Positions 16,426 through 26,543 are shown, numbered from the stretch's first letter. The stretch is DNA of 64,000 nt from CAYVHU01 sp964451415 (GCA_964451415.1 CAYVHU010000005.1:62001-126000); one strand, 5' to 3'. The notes: generated from the letters alone by a model not told the origin. Translations and numbers: made by a program.

Positions 16426-19128
16426 ATGAACCCAGATACCCAATCCTCGATTCGTCCGTCCGCAGCGCCGCCGCAAAATGCGAACGTGTCCGGTGTCACG
16501 CCCATGATGGCGCAATACCTGTCCATCAAGGCCGAGCATCACGATGCGCTTTTGTTTTACCGCATGGGCGATTTTTACGAGCTTTTTTTCGATGATGCCG
16601 TCGCAGCGGCCCGCGCGCTGGATATCACCTTGACCAAACGCGGCAAGCATCAAGGTGAGGACATCCCCATGTGCGGGGTGCCGGTTCATTCTCACGAACA
16701 GTATTTGTTGCGTCTGATCCGCGCGGGCTTTCGCGTGGCCGTGTGTGAACAGACCGAAGACCCGGCGGTAGCGAAAAAACGTGGTGCCAAAGCGGTGGTG
16801 CAGCGCGCCGTGGCGCGTATCGTCACCCCCGGGACCATCACTGAAGATGCGCTGTTGGATGCACGCACCAGCAATTATCTTGTCGCCCTTGGCGAAGCCG
16901 AGGGACGATTGGGTCTGGCATGGGTGGATGTTTCGACCGGACGGTTTTTTACCCAGGCCACGGATGCGGGCCAGCTGGGGGCGCATCTGGCGCGCTTGCA
17001 ACCGGGTGAACTGCTGGGTGCGGATGCGCTGGTGCGCCGTGCGGAGCTGCGTGCGGTGTTTGCCGATTGGCAAAGGGTGCTGATGGTGCAACCGGCGGCG
17101 CGTTTTGACAGCGTCAACGCGGCGAAGCGTTTGGAAGCTTTGTTCGGGGTCAGGACTCTCGATGCATTCGGCGGTTTCAGCCGCGCTGAAGTGGCGGCGG
17201 CGGGGGCGTTGGTGGACTATGTGAAACTGACGCAAAAGGGAAAATTGCCGCGTTTAAGTCCGCCCGCGCGGATCGCTGCGGGCGGTGTGATGGACATTGA
17301 TGCCGCCACCCGGCGCAATCTGGAACTGAGTGAAACCCTAAGCGGGCAGCGTCGTGGCAGTTTGTTGAGCGCCATGGATCGGACCGTCACCGGTGCCGGT
17401 GCGCGTCTGTTGGCGGAACGTCTGGCGGCGCCTTTGAGCGATGCCTCCGCCATCGAAGAACGGCTTTGCGCCGTACAGGCATTTGTCGACGTGGCGCGCA
17501 CCCGTGACGACTTGCGCACGTTGTTGACGCGCTGTCCTGATATGGAACGCGCCTTAAGCCGGATCACGCTCGGACGCGGTGGCCCGCGCGATCTGGCCGC
17601 CATTCGCGACGGTTTGGCGTTGAGCAGCGAAGTTCGCGGTTTGTTTGTTGTCGGGACCTGGCCGGCGCAGGTCATGGCGAGTCTTGAGGATTTGGGTGCG
17701 CACGGTGAATTGGTGCGCGAGCTGAGCGCCGCGTTGGCGCCGGAGTTGCCGGTATGGGCGCGCGAAGGTGGTTTCGTGCGGCCGCGGTTTCGCCCCGATC
17801 TGGATGAATTGCGCGCTTTGCGTGACGAAAGCCGCCGCCTGATCGCGGGTCTGCAAGGCGGCTATCGTTCCGATACCGGCATTCAGGCGCTGAAGGTGAA
17901 GAATAACAACGTGTTGGGATATTTCATCGAAGTTCCTGCCAAACACGCAGATAAGCTGATGAACGCCGAGGGGCCTTACATCCATCGTCAGACCCTGGCG
18001 AACGCGGTGCGTTTTTCCACCGTTGAGCTTGGCGAGCTGGAAGGCAAAATCGCACGCGCCGGGGAACGCGCGCTGGCCTTGGAATTGGAGATTTTCAACG
18101 ATCTGGTCGAACGCGTGATTGCATGCGCCGAGGCCGTCGCTCTCACGGCGCGGGCGTTGGCGCAACTGGATGTGGCGGCGGCTTTGGCCGCGTTGGCTGA
18201 TGAAGCGCGGCTGGTCCGTCCGTCGGTTGACGGCAGTCTGGACCTCGACATTCAAGGCGGTCGCCATCTGGTGGTGGAGGCCGCCTTGAATGCCGTAGAG
18301 GGCGGAACGTTTATCGCCAACGCGTGTACGTTGGATGACGATTGCGGGCGCTTGTGGTTGCTCACCGGCCCCAATATGGCAGGAAAATCGACATTTTTGC
18401 GCCAGAACGCCCTGATTTGCATCATGGCGCAAATGGGCTCGTTCGTGCCCGCGTCCACGGCGCGTATCGGTGTGGTGGACCGGTTGTTTTCGCGTGTTGG
18501 TGCCGCGGACGATCTGGCGCGGGGCCGCTCCACGTTCATGGTGGAAATGGTGGAAACGGCAGCAATTTTGAATCAGGCGGGCGAACGGGCCTTGGTGATT
18601 TTGGATGAAATCGGGCGCGGCACGTCGACCTATGACGGGCTGTCCATCGCCTGGGCGGTGATCGAGAACCTCCACGGGGTCAATCGTTGCCGGGCGCTGT
18701 TCGCCACCCATTACCATGAATTGACGGCGTTGCAGGCCAAGCTCACGGGGCTTTCATGCCATGCTATGAAAGTGAAGGAATGGAAGGATGAGGTGGTGTT
18801 CCTGCACGAAGTCGGACCCGGCGCGGCGGACCGTTCCTATGGCATCCACGTGGGAAAACTGGCGGGGCTACCCGATTGCGTGGTGGCGCGTGCCAAAACG
18901 ATTTTGAAGGGCCTGGAAGCCGGCGAGCAATCTTCCGCGGTGAGCCGGCTTGCCGATGATTTGCCGCTGTTTTCGCACACGGTGAGCGGTTTGTCCGGGG
19001 GCGGTCCCGAGCCGCGTGAGGCCTCACAGGTTGAACAGGCGGTGCGATCGCTGTTGCCCGATGAACTGACGCCGCGCGAGGCCCTGGATTTTCTTTATAA
19101 ATTGAAGGCGATGGACGTTGAGGCGTAA
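16426..19128 (+). CDS. mutS: DNA mismatch repair protein MutS
   Basis: MutS detects mismatches and recruits MutL. In the 900-aa protein the mismatch-recognition Phe-x-Glu motif is in YRMGDFYELFF (about residues 45-55). The connector, lever and clamp domains follow. The C-terminal ATPase has Walker A GPNMAGKSTF (about 648-657), Walker B LVILDEIGRGTS (about 723-734) and the FATHYHELTAL motif. A short C-terminal dimerisation tail ends in PDELTPREALDFLYKLK. Length and order are typical. glnD follows after 24 bp on the same strand, a neighbour pair often seen in alphaproteobacteria. Confidence 0.98.
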   Translation: MNPDTQSSIRPSAAPPQNANVSGVTPMMAQYLSIKAEHHDALLFYRMGDFYELFFDDAVAAARALDITLTKRGKHQGEDIPMCGVPVHSHEQYLLRLIRAGFRVAVCEQTEDPAVAKKRGAKAVVQRAVARIVTPGTITEDALLDARTSNYLVALGEAEGRLGLAWVDVSTGRFFTQATDAGQLGAHLARLQPGELLGADALVRRAELRAVFADWQRVLMVQPAARFDSVNAAKRLEALFGVRTLDAFGGFSRAEVAAAGALVDYVKLTQKGKLPRLSPPARIAAGGVMDIDAATRRNLELSETLSGQRRGSLLSAMDRTVTGAGARLLAERLAAPLSDASAIEERLCAVQAFVDVARTRDDLRTLLTRCPDMERALSRITLGRGGPRDLAAIRDGLALSSEVRGLFVVGTWPAQVMASLEDLGAHGELVRELSAALAPELPVWAREGGFVRPRFRPDLDELRALRDESRRLIAGLQGGYRSDTGIQALKVKNNNVLGYFIEVPAKHADKLMNAEGPYIHRQTLANAVRFSTVELGELEGKIARAGERALALELEIFNDLVERVIACAEAVALTARALAQLDVAAALAALADEARLVRPSVDGSLDLDIQGGRHLVVEAALNAVEGGTFIANACTLDDDCGRLWLLTGPNMAGKSTFLRQNALICIMAQMGSFVPASTARIGVVDRLFSRVGAADDLARGRSTFMVEMVETAAILNQAGERALVILDEIGRGTSTYDGLSIAWAVIENLHGVNRCRALFATHYHELTALQAKLTGLSCHAMKVKEWKDEVVFLHEVGPGAADRSYGIHVGKLAGLPDCVVARAKTILKGLEAGEQSSAVSRLADDLPLFSHTVSGLSGGGPEPREASQVEQAVRSLLPDELTPREALDFLYKLKAMDVEA

Positions 19129-19152
19129 ACTTCCTGAAAAGAAGGAGCGCTC

Positions 19153-21921
19153 ATGCGCTTGAAAATCAAAGAACCACGCGGTGTAATTGATCGTAAGGCG
19201 TTGTGGTCGCAGCTTCATGTTTTGAACGTCAAGGGCGTGGATTTCACAAAACCAAAGGCACGCGCCAAGGTCTTGGCGTTGATCAAAGAAGCGCTTGAAA
19301 ATGGCCGTGCGGAAATTCGCCGCCGCTTCGAAGACCATGAGGCGGCGGGTGCGGCAACCTTGCGCGGGGGGGCATACCTGCTCGATCAGCTGATTCGTAC
19401 GCTCCATGAATTTACCATTCGCTACGTTTATCCGCTTGATCTGGAAGACCTGTCGGTAATCGCCACCGGAGGATATGGGCGGGCCGCGATCGCCCCCCAT
19501 TCCGACATGGACATCATGTTTTTGTTACCGAATAAACCTGCCGCGAACGCCACCGTGGCGGTGGAATGGATGCTCTATATTCTGTGGGATTTGGGAATCA
19601 AGGTCGGTCACGCGACACGCACGACGAGCGAGGCCGTGCATTTGGCGAAAAGCGACGTGACGATTGCCACGGCATTGCTGGAAGCACGCTGGATCAGCGG
19701 CGATCATGCCTTGTTTCTGACCTTCCAGCATCGTTACGAACGCGGTGTGATCCATGGCAATGAAGCCAAATTCGTCAAGGACAAACTGGATGAACGCGAT
19801 TTGCGTCATAGCCGTATGGGCGATTCCCGTTACGTCCTGGAGCCGAATATCAAGGACGGAAAAGGCGGTTTGCGTGATTTGCAGACGTTATTCTGGATAG
19901 CGAAGTATCTTTACCGTGTGGACACGGTGGGCGATCTGGTGACCAAAGGCGTACTGGACAAGACGGACGCGGGTCGTTTTACCAAGGCGCAGCGTTTTTT
20001 ATGGACCGTACGCTGTCATCTGCACTATCTGGCTGGCCGTCCGGACGAAACTTTGAGTTTCAATGTGCAAGGAGAACTGGCCGCGCGCATGGGCTACACC
20101 GATCATGCAGGAGCGTCGGGGGTGGAGCGCTTCATGAAGCACTATTTTCTGGTGGCCAAGGACGTCGGGGACTTAACGCGCGTTGTGTGCGCCGTATTGG
20201 AGCACCGTCACGCCAAGAAGCCCCTTTTTTCTCTGCCGTCTTTTCGCCTGCGCAAGCAACATATCGAGGGGTTCCGCGTCGATGGGGGTCGTTTGACGGT
20301 CAAAAGCGACGATGTGTTCAAGAAAAACCCCATCAATCTGCTGCGTCTGTTCAATGAGGCGGAGCGCTACGGCATGGACATCCATCCCGAAGCCTTGCGT
20401 CTGGTGCGGCGCAATTTGAAGCACATTGGGCGCAAGATGCGCGAAAATCCGACTGCGAACGCACTTTTTCTCGCCATGCTGACGAATGAAAAAGGTCCGA
20501 AACTGACCTTGAACCGCTTGAGTGAATCCGGTGTTCTGGGGCGTTTTGTGCCGGAATTCGGGCGTGTGGTGGCGCAGATGCAATACGATATGTATCATGT
20601 CTACACCGTAGACGAGCACACCATCCGCGCCATTGATATTCTCAGCCGGATTGAGCGTGGTTTGTTGAGCGACGATCATCCGGTTTCCAGCGAAGTGATC
20701 GCAAATCTGCAATCAAGGCGCGTTTTGTATGTTGCGGTTTTGCTGCACGACATCGCCAAGGGGCGCGGGGGTGACCATTGCGTGGTCGGTGCGGATATCG
20801 CCATGAAATTGTGCCCACGTTTCGGCCTGAGCGAATGGGAAACTGAAACCGTGGCGTGGCTGGTCTATCATCACTTGGATATGAGCCGTACCGCGTTCAA
20901 GCGTGATGTGGACGATGTCATCACCATTCGCGATTTTGTCGCCCTCGTGCAATCTCCGGAACGGCTGCGCTTATTGCTGATTCTGACGGTGGTTGATATT
21001 CGCGCCGTCGGCCCCGGAGTGTGGAACGGATGGAAGGCTTCGTTATTGCGCGAACTGTATTTCAGTGCTTTGGAGGCCATGACCGGCGGCCTTCCCGGGC
21101 AACGGCGCGAAGCGCGTGCCGACAAGGCGCGTCTTAAGGTATTGAGTTTGCTGAGCCATTGGCAAAGCGCGGATGTGGATTGGTTTTTGGACATCTGCAA
21201 TCCGGAATATTTTTTATCGTACGGCGCCGCCGATCTGGCACGTCATGCGGAAATCGTGCTGAAGATGGAACGTGAAGGCGCCAAATTCTACTTGGAAACC
21301 CGCCCGGTGGACGATATCGACGTGACGGAAGTGCTAATCCACACCTTGAATCATCCGGGCTTGTTCGCGGCCATCGCGGGGGCCATGTCCCTTTCGGGAG
21401 CGAACATCGTGGACGCCAAAATTACCACGCTGGGCAACGGCATGGCGTTGGATACGTTTTGGATACAAGATATCGAGCGCCATGCTTTTCAAGGTGCGGA
21501 ACGTTTGAAACGCCTGCGCGACCACATCGAAGGGGCGCTCACGGGGCGTATCCGTGCGGATCTGGAAATTGCCGCGAAACGTTCACGTCAAAAGCCGACG
21601 CGCACCCAGGTGTTCGAGGTGGCTCCGTGCGTTTTGGTGAACAACGAAGCCTCGCTCCATTCCACCGTGATCGAGGTCAACGGACGCAACCGTGTCGGCT
21701 TTTTGCATGATGTCACCCGCGCGTTGACGGATTTGGGTCTGCAAATCACATCCGCACACATTTCCACCTATGGCGAGCGGGTTGTGGATGCGTTCTACGT
21801 ACGTGATATTTTTGGTCTTAAAGTTGATCAAGCCAATAAAATCAAGACGTTGCGCAAAAAATTGTTAGCAGCTATCGGCGATGCGCGGGGCCGCCCCTTG
21901 AAAAACGACATCGCGTCATGA
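19153..21921 (+). CDS. glnD: Bifunctional uridylyltransferase/uridylyl-removing enzyme GlnD
   Basis: GlnD uridylylates PII proteins under nitrogen limitation and removes the group under nitrogen excess, so it is the primary nitrogen sensor. The 922-aa protein shows the nucleotidyltransferase motif GGYGRAAIAPHSDMDIMFL (about residues 106-124), a central HD phosphohydrolase domain (VLLHDIAKGRGGDH, about 530-543, with HH in VYHHLD), and two C-terminal ACT domains that sense glutamine (LIHTLNHPGLFAAIAGAM and VIEVNGRNRVGFLHDVTRAL). The start has an excellent AAGGAG. The gene ends 10 bp before murJ. Confidence 0.98.
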   Translation: MRLKIKEPRGVIDRKALWSQLHVLNVKGVDFTKPKARAKVLALIKEALENGRAEIRRRFEDHEAAGAATLRGGAYLLDQLIRTLHEFTIRYVYPLDLEDLSVIATGGYGRAAIAPHSDMDIMFLLPNKPAANATVAVEWMLYILWDLGIKVGHATRTTSEAVHLAKSDVTIATALLEARWISGDHALFLTFQHRYERGVIHGNEAKFVKDKLDERDLRHSRMGDSRYVLEPNIKDGKGGLRDLQTLFWIAKYLYRVDTVGDLVTKGVLDKTDAGRFTKAQRFLWTVRCHLHYLAGRPDETLSFNVQGELAARMGYTDHAGASGVERFMKHYFLVAKDVGDLTRVVCAVLEHRHAKKPLFSLPSFRLRKQHIEGFRVDGGRLTVKSDDVFKKNPINLLRLFNEAERYGMDIHPEALRLVRRNLKHIGRKMRENPTANALFLAMLTNEKGPKLTLNRLSESGVLGRFVPEFGRVVAQMQYDMYHVYTVDEHTIRAIDILSRIERGLLSDDHPVSSEVIANLQSRRVLYVAVLLHDIAKGRGGDHCVVGADIAMKLCPRFGLSEWETETVAWLVYHHLDMSRTAFKRDVDDVITIRDFVALVQSPERLRLLLILTVVDIRAVGPGVWNGWKASLLRELYFSALEAMTGGLPGQRREARADKARLKVLSLLSHWQSADVDWFLDICNPEYFLSYGAADLARHAEIVLKMEREGAKFYLETRPVDDIDVTEVLIHTLNHPGLFAAIAGAMSLSGANIVDAKITTLGNGMALDTFWIQDIERHAFQGAERLKRLRDHIEGALTGRIRADLEIAAKRSRQKPTRTQVFEVAPCVLVNNEASLHSTVIEVNGRNRVGFLHDVTRALTDLGLQITSAHISTYGERVVDAFYVRDIFGLKVDQANKIKTLRKKLLAAIGDARGRPLKNDIAS

Positions 21922-21931
21922 GGGCTTTACC

Positions 21932-23500
21932 GTGTCGTTGATCCGCTCCATCGCCACCGTGGGATCCATGACGTTGATTTCGCGCGTCTTGGGTTTTGTG
22001 CGTGACGTCACCATCGCGTGGGCGTTGGGGGCGGGGTGGATGGCGGACGTATTTTTTGTCGCCTTCAAACTACCCAATTTGTTCCGCCGCCTGTTTGCCG
22101 AAGGGGCGTTCAACCTGGCCTTCGTGCCGATTTTTGCAGGCAAACTGGAAAGCGCCCAGGCGCAACATGACGAAACGGATGCGCGGGCTTTCGCCGCCCA
22201 GGCCTTCAGTACGTTGTTTGTCGTTCTGCTTGGCTTCGTTGTGGTGGTGGAAGTCGCCATGGCGTGGGTGCTGGGTGCTTTTGCGCCCGGGTTCGTGAAC
22301 GATCCGCAAAAATATGCGCTTGCCGTCGAACTGGCGCGCATTACGTTTCCGTATCTGCTGTTTATCTCGTTGGTCTCGCTGTTGGCGGGAATTTTAAATT
22401 CCCTGGGACGGTTCTGGGCGGCGGCGGCGACGCCGATCTTATTGAATCTATGTTTGATCTCTGCGGTATTTGTTCTCGCGCCGCTAACGAAAAACCCCGC
22501 ATACGCCCTGAGTTGGGGGGTGGCCGGTGCCGGTGTCGTCCAATTGTCGTGGCTGGCGTGGCACGCGTGGCGTGCCGGCTGGTTGCCGCGTCTTGTGCGC
22601 CCGCGCCTAAGCCCCGACGTCAAACGGCTGCTCAAGCGTTTGGGTCCCGTCGCCATTGGCGCGGGGATTTATCAGATCAATCTTTTAATTGACACCGTGA
22701 TCGCTTCGTTTCTGGCGTCCGGCTCCATTGCCTACCTTTTTTATGCCGACCGGCTGGCGCAATTGCCTTTGGGTGTGGTGGGCGTCGCCGTGGGTACGGC
22801 GCTGTTGCCGTTGTTGGCACGCCAGCTTAAAGCTGGGGCAAAAGCCGAGGCACTTGAGAGCCAAAACCGCGCCTTGGAGTTTGCCTTTCTCCTGACCTTG
22901 CCCGCAGCGTTTGCGTTGTTCGTTATGCCCGAAACCATTATCGCCGTATTGTTTCAGCGTGGTGAATTCACGCCACAAGCCGCCTATCAGACGGCGCGCG
23001 CATTACGGGTTTTTGCCCTCGGCCTGCCGGCATACGTCATGGTCAAGGCCCTGGCGGTGGGATTTTTTGCGCGCGAAGATACGGCGACACCGATCAAGAT
23101 CGGTGCTCTCTGCGTGGCCGTGAACGTTATCGTGGCGTTGTCACTGATGGGCCCGTTGGCCCATGTGGGCCTGGCCACGGCAACGGTGGTGAGCCAGTGG
23201 CTCAACGCGGGTTTGTTGGCGTGGAGCTTGATCAAACGCGATCATTTTCATTTCGACAAAAGACTTTTGCGCCGCCTGCTACGCACCGTCTTCGCCGCCA
23301 TCGCCATGGCGGTGGTTTTGGTCGCACTGAACGCGCTGCTGAAGCCGTGGGTGGCGGATGGACAAATGGGGCGAATTGCGGCGCTTGGCGTACTCGTCGC
23401 GGGGGGCCTCATGGCGTTCGCTGTTTTTGCCCACCTGTTCGGCGCGGCGCGGCTTTCTGATCTCAAGGGTTGGATGAAACGTCCCGTGCGTTCTTCTTGA
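21932..23500 (+). CDS. murJ: Lipid II flippase MurJ (MviN)
   Basis: MurJ flips the peptidoglycan precursor lipid II across the inner membrane. The 522-aa protein has about 14 hydrophobic helices and the family start SLIRSIATVGSMTLISRVLG. Next come RDVTIAWALGAGWMADVFFVA and KLPNLFRRLFAEGAFNLAFVP (about residues 46-66), which include the conserved charged residues of the central cavity. The start codon is GTG with GAGGG about 7 bp upstream, 10 bp after glnD. trpS follows, and a stem-loop spans the murJ stop codon. Confidence 0.96.
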   Translation: MSLIRSIATVGSMTLISRVLGFVRDVTIAWALGAGWMADVFFVAFKLPNLFRRLFAEGAFNLAFVPIFAGKLESAQAQHDETDARAFAAQAFSTLFVVLLGFVVVVEVAMAWVLGAFAPGFVNDPQKYALAVELARITFPYLLFISLVSLLAGILNSLGRFWAAAATPILLNLCLISAVFVLAPLTKNPAYALSWGVAGAGVVQLSWLAWHAWRAGWLPRLVRPRLSPDVKRLLKRLGPVAIGAGIYQINLLIDTVIASFLASGSIAYLFYADRLAQLPLGVVGVAVGTALLPLLARQLKAGAKAEALESQNRALEFAFLLTLPAAFALFVMPETIIAVLFQRGEFTPQAAYQTARALRVFALGLPAYVMVKALAVGFFAREDTATPIKIGALCVAVNVIVALSLMGPLAHVGLATATVVSQWLNAGLLAWSLIKRDHFHFDKRLLRRLLRTVFAAIAMAVVLVALNALLKPWVADGQMGRIAALGVLVAGGLMAFAVFAHLFGAARLSDLKGWMKRPVRSS

Positions 23501-23509
23501 CCGCACGGG
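23483..23509 (+). other. Stem-loop across the murJ stop codon
   Basis: An 8-bp perfect stem CCCGTGCG/CGCACGGG (23483-23490 and 23502-23509) has an 11-nt loop holding the murJ stop codon. No T-run follows, so it may be an mRNA 3'-stabilising or attenuating structure before trpS. Confidence 0.4.
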
Positions 23510-23572
23510 CGCGAACGTTCATAACCCAGCCCTTGATTTTACGCATCCGGTCCACACGGAAAGACGCTTCTT

Positions 23573-24589
23573 ATGAACCAAAACACGGGTCGAATTTTTT
23601 CGGGCGTTCAGCCCACCGGCAATCTGCACCTTGGCAATTATCTGGGCGCAATCCGCAATTGGGTTGATCTGCAAGGTGCGTACGAATGTTTGTTTTGCGT
23701 TGTCGATATGCACGCCATCACCGTGTTTCAGGACCCTGCGCAGTTGACGGCCAACACCCGTGAAGTGACGGCGGGCCTGATTGCGGCGGGGGTCGATCCC
23801 AAGACCAATATCGTTTTCAACCAATCCCAGGTTCCGGCGCATGCGGAACTGGCGTGGATATTCAACTGCGTGGCGCGCATGGGCTGGCTGAACCGCATGA
23901 CCCAGTTCAAGGAAAAGGCGGGCAAGCACAAGGAAAATGCTTCAGTCGGGCTTTATGCTTATCCCAACCTGATGGCCGCCGATATCTTGCTTTATAAATC
24001 CACCCATGTTCCGGTGGGTGAAGACCAGACGCAACATCTGGAACTGGCGCGTGACATTGCCGCCAAGTTCAACAACGACTTTGGGACGCCGGATTTCTTT
24101 CCCTTGCCCGAAGCGTTGATCATGAGTGCGGCGGCGCGTGTGATGAGCTTGAAGGACGGCCTGAAAAAGATGTCGAAATCCGATCCGTCGGATTTGTCGC
24201 GCATCAACATGACCGATGATGCCGATGCCATTGTGAAAAAAATCAGAAAAGCCAAAACCGATCCCGATCCTTTGCCGGAAACGGCGGCGGGACTGGCGGA
24301 CCGCCCCGAGGCCAAAAACTTGCTGGGCATTTACGCCGCGTTGTCCGGCGAAAGTGTCGAGCAGGCATGCGCCACGTTCGCCGGTGAGGGTTTTGGCGCT
24401 TTCAAGCAGCGCCTTGGCGATCTTGCGGTGGAAAAACTGGAACCGATTCAAGATGAAATGCGGCGTCTGATGGCCGATCCCGGCTATATCGATGGGGTGC
24501 TCAAGGACGGAGCGAGGCGCGCCCGCGCCTTGGCCGCGCCCAACATTGCGGAGATCAAAAATACGGTTGGCTTTCTACGAGTTGAATAG
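23573..24589 (+). CDS. trpS: Tryptophanyl-tRNA synthetase
   Basis: This class I synthetase charges tRNA-Trp. The 338-aa protein carries the HIGH-type motif as PTGNLHLGNYLGA (about residues 14-26) and the KMSKS loop (KKMSKSDPSD, about 199-208), with the GEDQTQHLELARDIA tryptophan/dimer region between. Length is normal for the bacterial enzyme. GGAAAG lies about 10 bp before the ATG. It is followed by a small terminator-like hairpin and nfuA. Confidence 0.97.
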   Translation: MNQNTGRIFSGVQPTGNLHLGNYLGAIRNWVDLQGAYECLFCVVDMHAITVFQDPAQLTANTREVTAGLIAAGVDPKTNIVFNQSQVPAHAELAWIFNCVARMGWLNRMTQFKEKAGKHKENASVGLYAYPNLMAADILLYKSTHVPVGEDQTQHLELARDIAAKFNNDFGTPDFFPLPEALIMSAAARVMSLKDGLKKMSKSDPSDLSRINMTDDADAIVKKIRKAKTDPDPLPETAAGLADRPEAKNLLGIYAALSGESVEQACATFAGEGFGAFKQRLGDLAVEKLEPIQDEMRRLMADPGYIDGVLKDGARRARALAAPNIAEIKNTVGFLRVE

Positions 24590-24599
24590 CCATCTTGCC

Positions 24600-24624
24600 G
24601 AACGGGTTGATCCGTTCCCCTTTT
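24600..24624 (+). terminator. Terminator-like hairpin after trpS
   Basis: A 6-bp perfect stem GAACGG/CCGTTC (24600-24605 and 24612-24617) with a 6-nt loop is followed by CCC and four Ts, 10 bp after the trpS stop. It is weak but well placed to separate trpS from nfuA. Confidence 0.4.
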
Positions 24625-24675
24625 GCGCCCATATTTCGCGCAACACTGCGACAATATATGAGTGAGGATCGTGTT

Positions 24676-25233
24676 ATGTTCATCCAGACCGAAGCGACGC
24701 CGAACCCGGCGACCTTGAAATTCCTGCCCGGAATGCAGGTGATGGGTGCGGCGGGGACGGCCAACTTTACGGACGCAAAAGACGCCGGCGATTCACCGCT
24801 GGCCTTGCGTCTTTTTGAAATCGAGAATGTCGAAGGCGTTTTCCTGGGGGCGGATTTCGTCACCGTAACCAAGGCCGCAGCCGTTGATTGGGACGTCGTC
24901 AAGCCGCGCATTCTGGCAGCCGTGATGGATCATTTCACCCAGGGTCTGGCTGTGATGAACGCCAGTGCCGCCGGTGCAAGTGCGGGAGACGGCGACGAAG
25001 ATTCCGAAACGGTTCGCCAGATCAAGGATCTTCTCGAAACCCGCGTGCGTCCTGCGGTGGCGCAGGACGGCGGCGATATCATTTTTCGCTCCTTTGAGGA
25101 TGGCGTCGTCTACCTGCATATGCAGGGCGCGTGTTCGGGTTGTCCCAGCTCCACCGCGACGTTGAAAAACGGCATCGAGAACATGCTGCGCCACTATATT
25201 CCCGAAGTTCAAGAAGTGCGCGACGTCGGCTGA
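24676..25233 (+). CDS. nfuA: NFU-type iron-sulfur cluster scaffold/carrier
   Basis: This 185-aa protein delivers Fe-S clusters to target enzymes. It has the N-terminal Nfu_N domain (MFIQTEATPNPATLKFLPG, about residues 1-19) and the C-terminal NifU-like domain with the cluster-binding CxxC in GACSGCPSST (about 150-159), joined by an alanine-rich acidic linker. This is the mitochondrial/alphaproteobacterial NFU1 layout rather than the E. coli NfuA one. The ATG at 24676 is chosen because GAGGAT lies 7 bp upstream and the protein then begins at the conserved FIQTE. A longer upstream reading lacks support. Confidence 0.94.
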   Translation: MFIQTEATPNPATLKFLPGMQVMGAAGTANFTDAKDAGDSPLALRLFEIENVEGVFLGADFVTVTKAAAVDWDVVKPRILAAVMDHFTQGLAVMNASAAGASAGDGDEDSETVRQIKDLLETRVRPAVAQDGGDIIFRSFEDGVVYLHMQGACSGCPSSTATLKNGIENMLRHYIPEVQEVRDVG

Positions 25234-25263
25234 TCTCTGCGTTATTCAACCGGCCTTTTTTTT
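25225..25263 (+). terminator. Rho-independent terminator overlapping the nfuA stop
   Basis: GTCGGCTGA (25225-25233) pairs with TCAACCGGC (25246-25254) in 8 of 9 positions around a 12-nt loop. Eight Ts follow at 25256-25263. The left arm includes the nfuA stop codon. The remaining gap to 25542 (about 280 bp) holds a small GTGTT-TCAGG-AACAC hairpin at 25381-25395 and nothing else that I can name. Confidence 0.55.
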
Positions 25264-25542
25264 CCAATAGGCGCAAGGGCTTGGCGTTTGTGGAAGAATT
25301 GGTGCTGGAAATGTGGAAACAAATTCCATATATACCGTAGCGCTAACGTTCCTTGCGGCGTGCTCACGGAAGCATCCGCAGTGTTTCAGGAACACTTATC
25401 GGCCGATCGGACGTCTTAGGATAAAGGCGCCACACGAATGGGCGGGGTGATTTTGCCTCCCAGGCTTCGCGCTTGGTGTCGGCTGTCCCCATCGTGCAAG
25501 ACTCCGGCCTGGAAACAGCGGCAGATCGAGAAATTTACGCTC

Positions 25543-26502
25543 ATGAACGCCTTTTACTGGACATCTCTGGGTGTCGCCGGCGCAATGGTGGCAACCTTGC
25601 TTGGGACCGCAACCTTGTTTCCTGTCCCCAAAACCATCGGTACGGCACGGGCTGATTTTACCACCGCCGCATCCGCCAAAGTGCGTCATGCTCAAGCACA
25701 GACGCAACCGCGCGACCGCGCCGTGCCTCAGGGTCGGATGGCGGCAGTGCTCGGCTATGATCTCGCTGCGGTGATCCGTGGCCAAGGTGAGGTTCCGCGG
25801 GTACGCCTGGTGAGCCTGCCGCGCGGTCTCGGACGAATTCGCGAAACGGCGGAACGCAAGAGTGTGTTTTTCAAGACCGTGTTGCCTCTGGTCTTGCAGG
25901 TCAACGAGAAGATACTTATTGATCGCAAGCGTTTGAAGCAAATCGACGCCGAAATGAAGATCGGAAAAAAGGTTGCCGCCGTTGATCATCTCTGGCTGGC
26001 CATGATGGCCAGGCGCTACGGGACGCGCCGCGGCGATGTGGCGGCTCTTCTGCTGCGTCACGATATTGTGCCGCCGTCCTTAGCGCTTGCCCAGGCAGCG
26101 ACCGAAAGTGCCTGGGGAACATCGCGTTTTGTCAAGGAAGGCAACGCCATGTTTGGTCAGTGGACCTTTTCCAGTAGCGAAAAGGGTCTTGTGCCGAACG
26201 CTCGCCTTGAAGGCCAGACACACCGCGTGCGTGCTTTCGATAGCCTTTATGATTCGGTGCGAAGTTATATTATGAACCTGAACAAACATCGCGCCTACAA
26301 GGCCTTTCGCGCCACGCGTGCGGCCATGCGGCGCAAGGGGCAGACCCTCAGCGGTGCGCGTCTGGCGGGGGCGTTGTCGCGATATTCAGAACGCGGCGCC
26401 GCCTATGTCGCGGAATTGCAAGCCATCATTGCCGGCAACAACCTGGAATTGCTCGACGGCGCCCGTTTGCGGGGGGCGCCGGAAACCAAGCCCTTTATCT
26501 GA
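25543..26502 (+). CDS. Bax-like glucosaminidase-domain protein, membrane-anchored
   Basis: This 319-aa protein begins with an N-terminal hydrophobic signal/anchor (NAFYWTSLGVAGAMVATLLG) and a spacer of about 60 residues. Its C-terminal half belongs to the Bax/FlgJ-like glucosaminidase group that cleaves peptidoglycan glycans. The catalytic-type motif is SLALAQAATESAWGTSRFVK (about residues 186-205) with the likely acid Glu, then GNAMFGQWTF and YDSVRSYIMNLNKHRAYKAFR. I start at 25543 because the anchor then lies at the terminus; an in-frame ATG at 25438 would add 35 residues without typical features. The gene is convergent with the flavoprotein gene. Confidence 0.82.
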   Translation: MNAFYWTSLGVAGAMVATLLGTATLFPVPKTIGTARADFTTAASAKVRHAQAQTQPRDRAVPQGRMAAVLGYDLAAVIRGQGEVPRVRLVSLPRGLGRIRETAERKSVFFKTVLPLVLQVNEKILIDRKRLKQIDAEMKIGKKVAAVDHLWLAMMARRYGTRRGDVAALLLRHDIVPPSLALAQAATESAWGTSRFVKEGNAMFGQWTFSSSEKGLVPNARLEGQTHRVRAFDSLYDSVRSYIMNLNKHRAYKAFRATRAAMRRKGQTLSGARLAGALSRYSERGAAYVAELQAIIAGNNLELLDGARLRGAPETKPFI

Positions 26503-26543
26503 CGTATCGGGGGCTCAATTCCTGTGCGTTCAACGCTCGTGTT

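Noticed and set aside
25438..25542. Upstream extension of the Bax-like gene
   Set aside because: It would place 35 non-typical residues before a clean N-terminal signal/anchor; start at 25543 fits better.
25234..25542. tRNA or small RNA gene in the nfuA-Bax gap
   Set aside because: No cloverleaf or other known RNA pattern was visible; only a terminator and a short hairpin.
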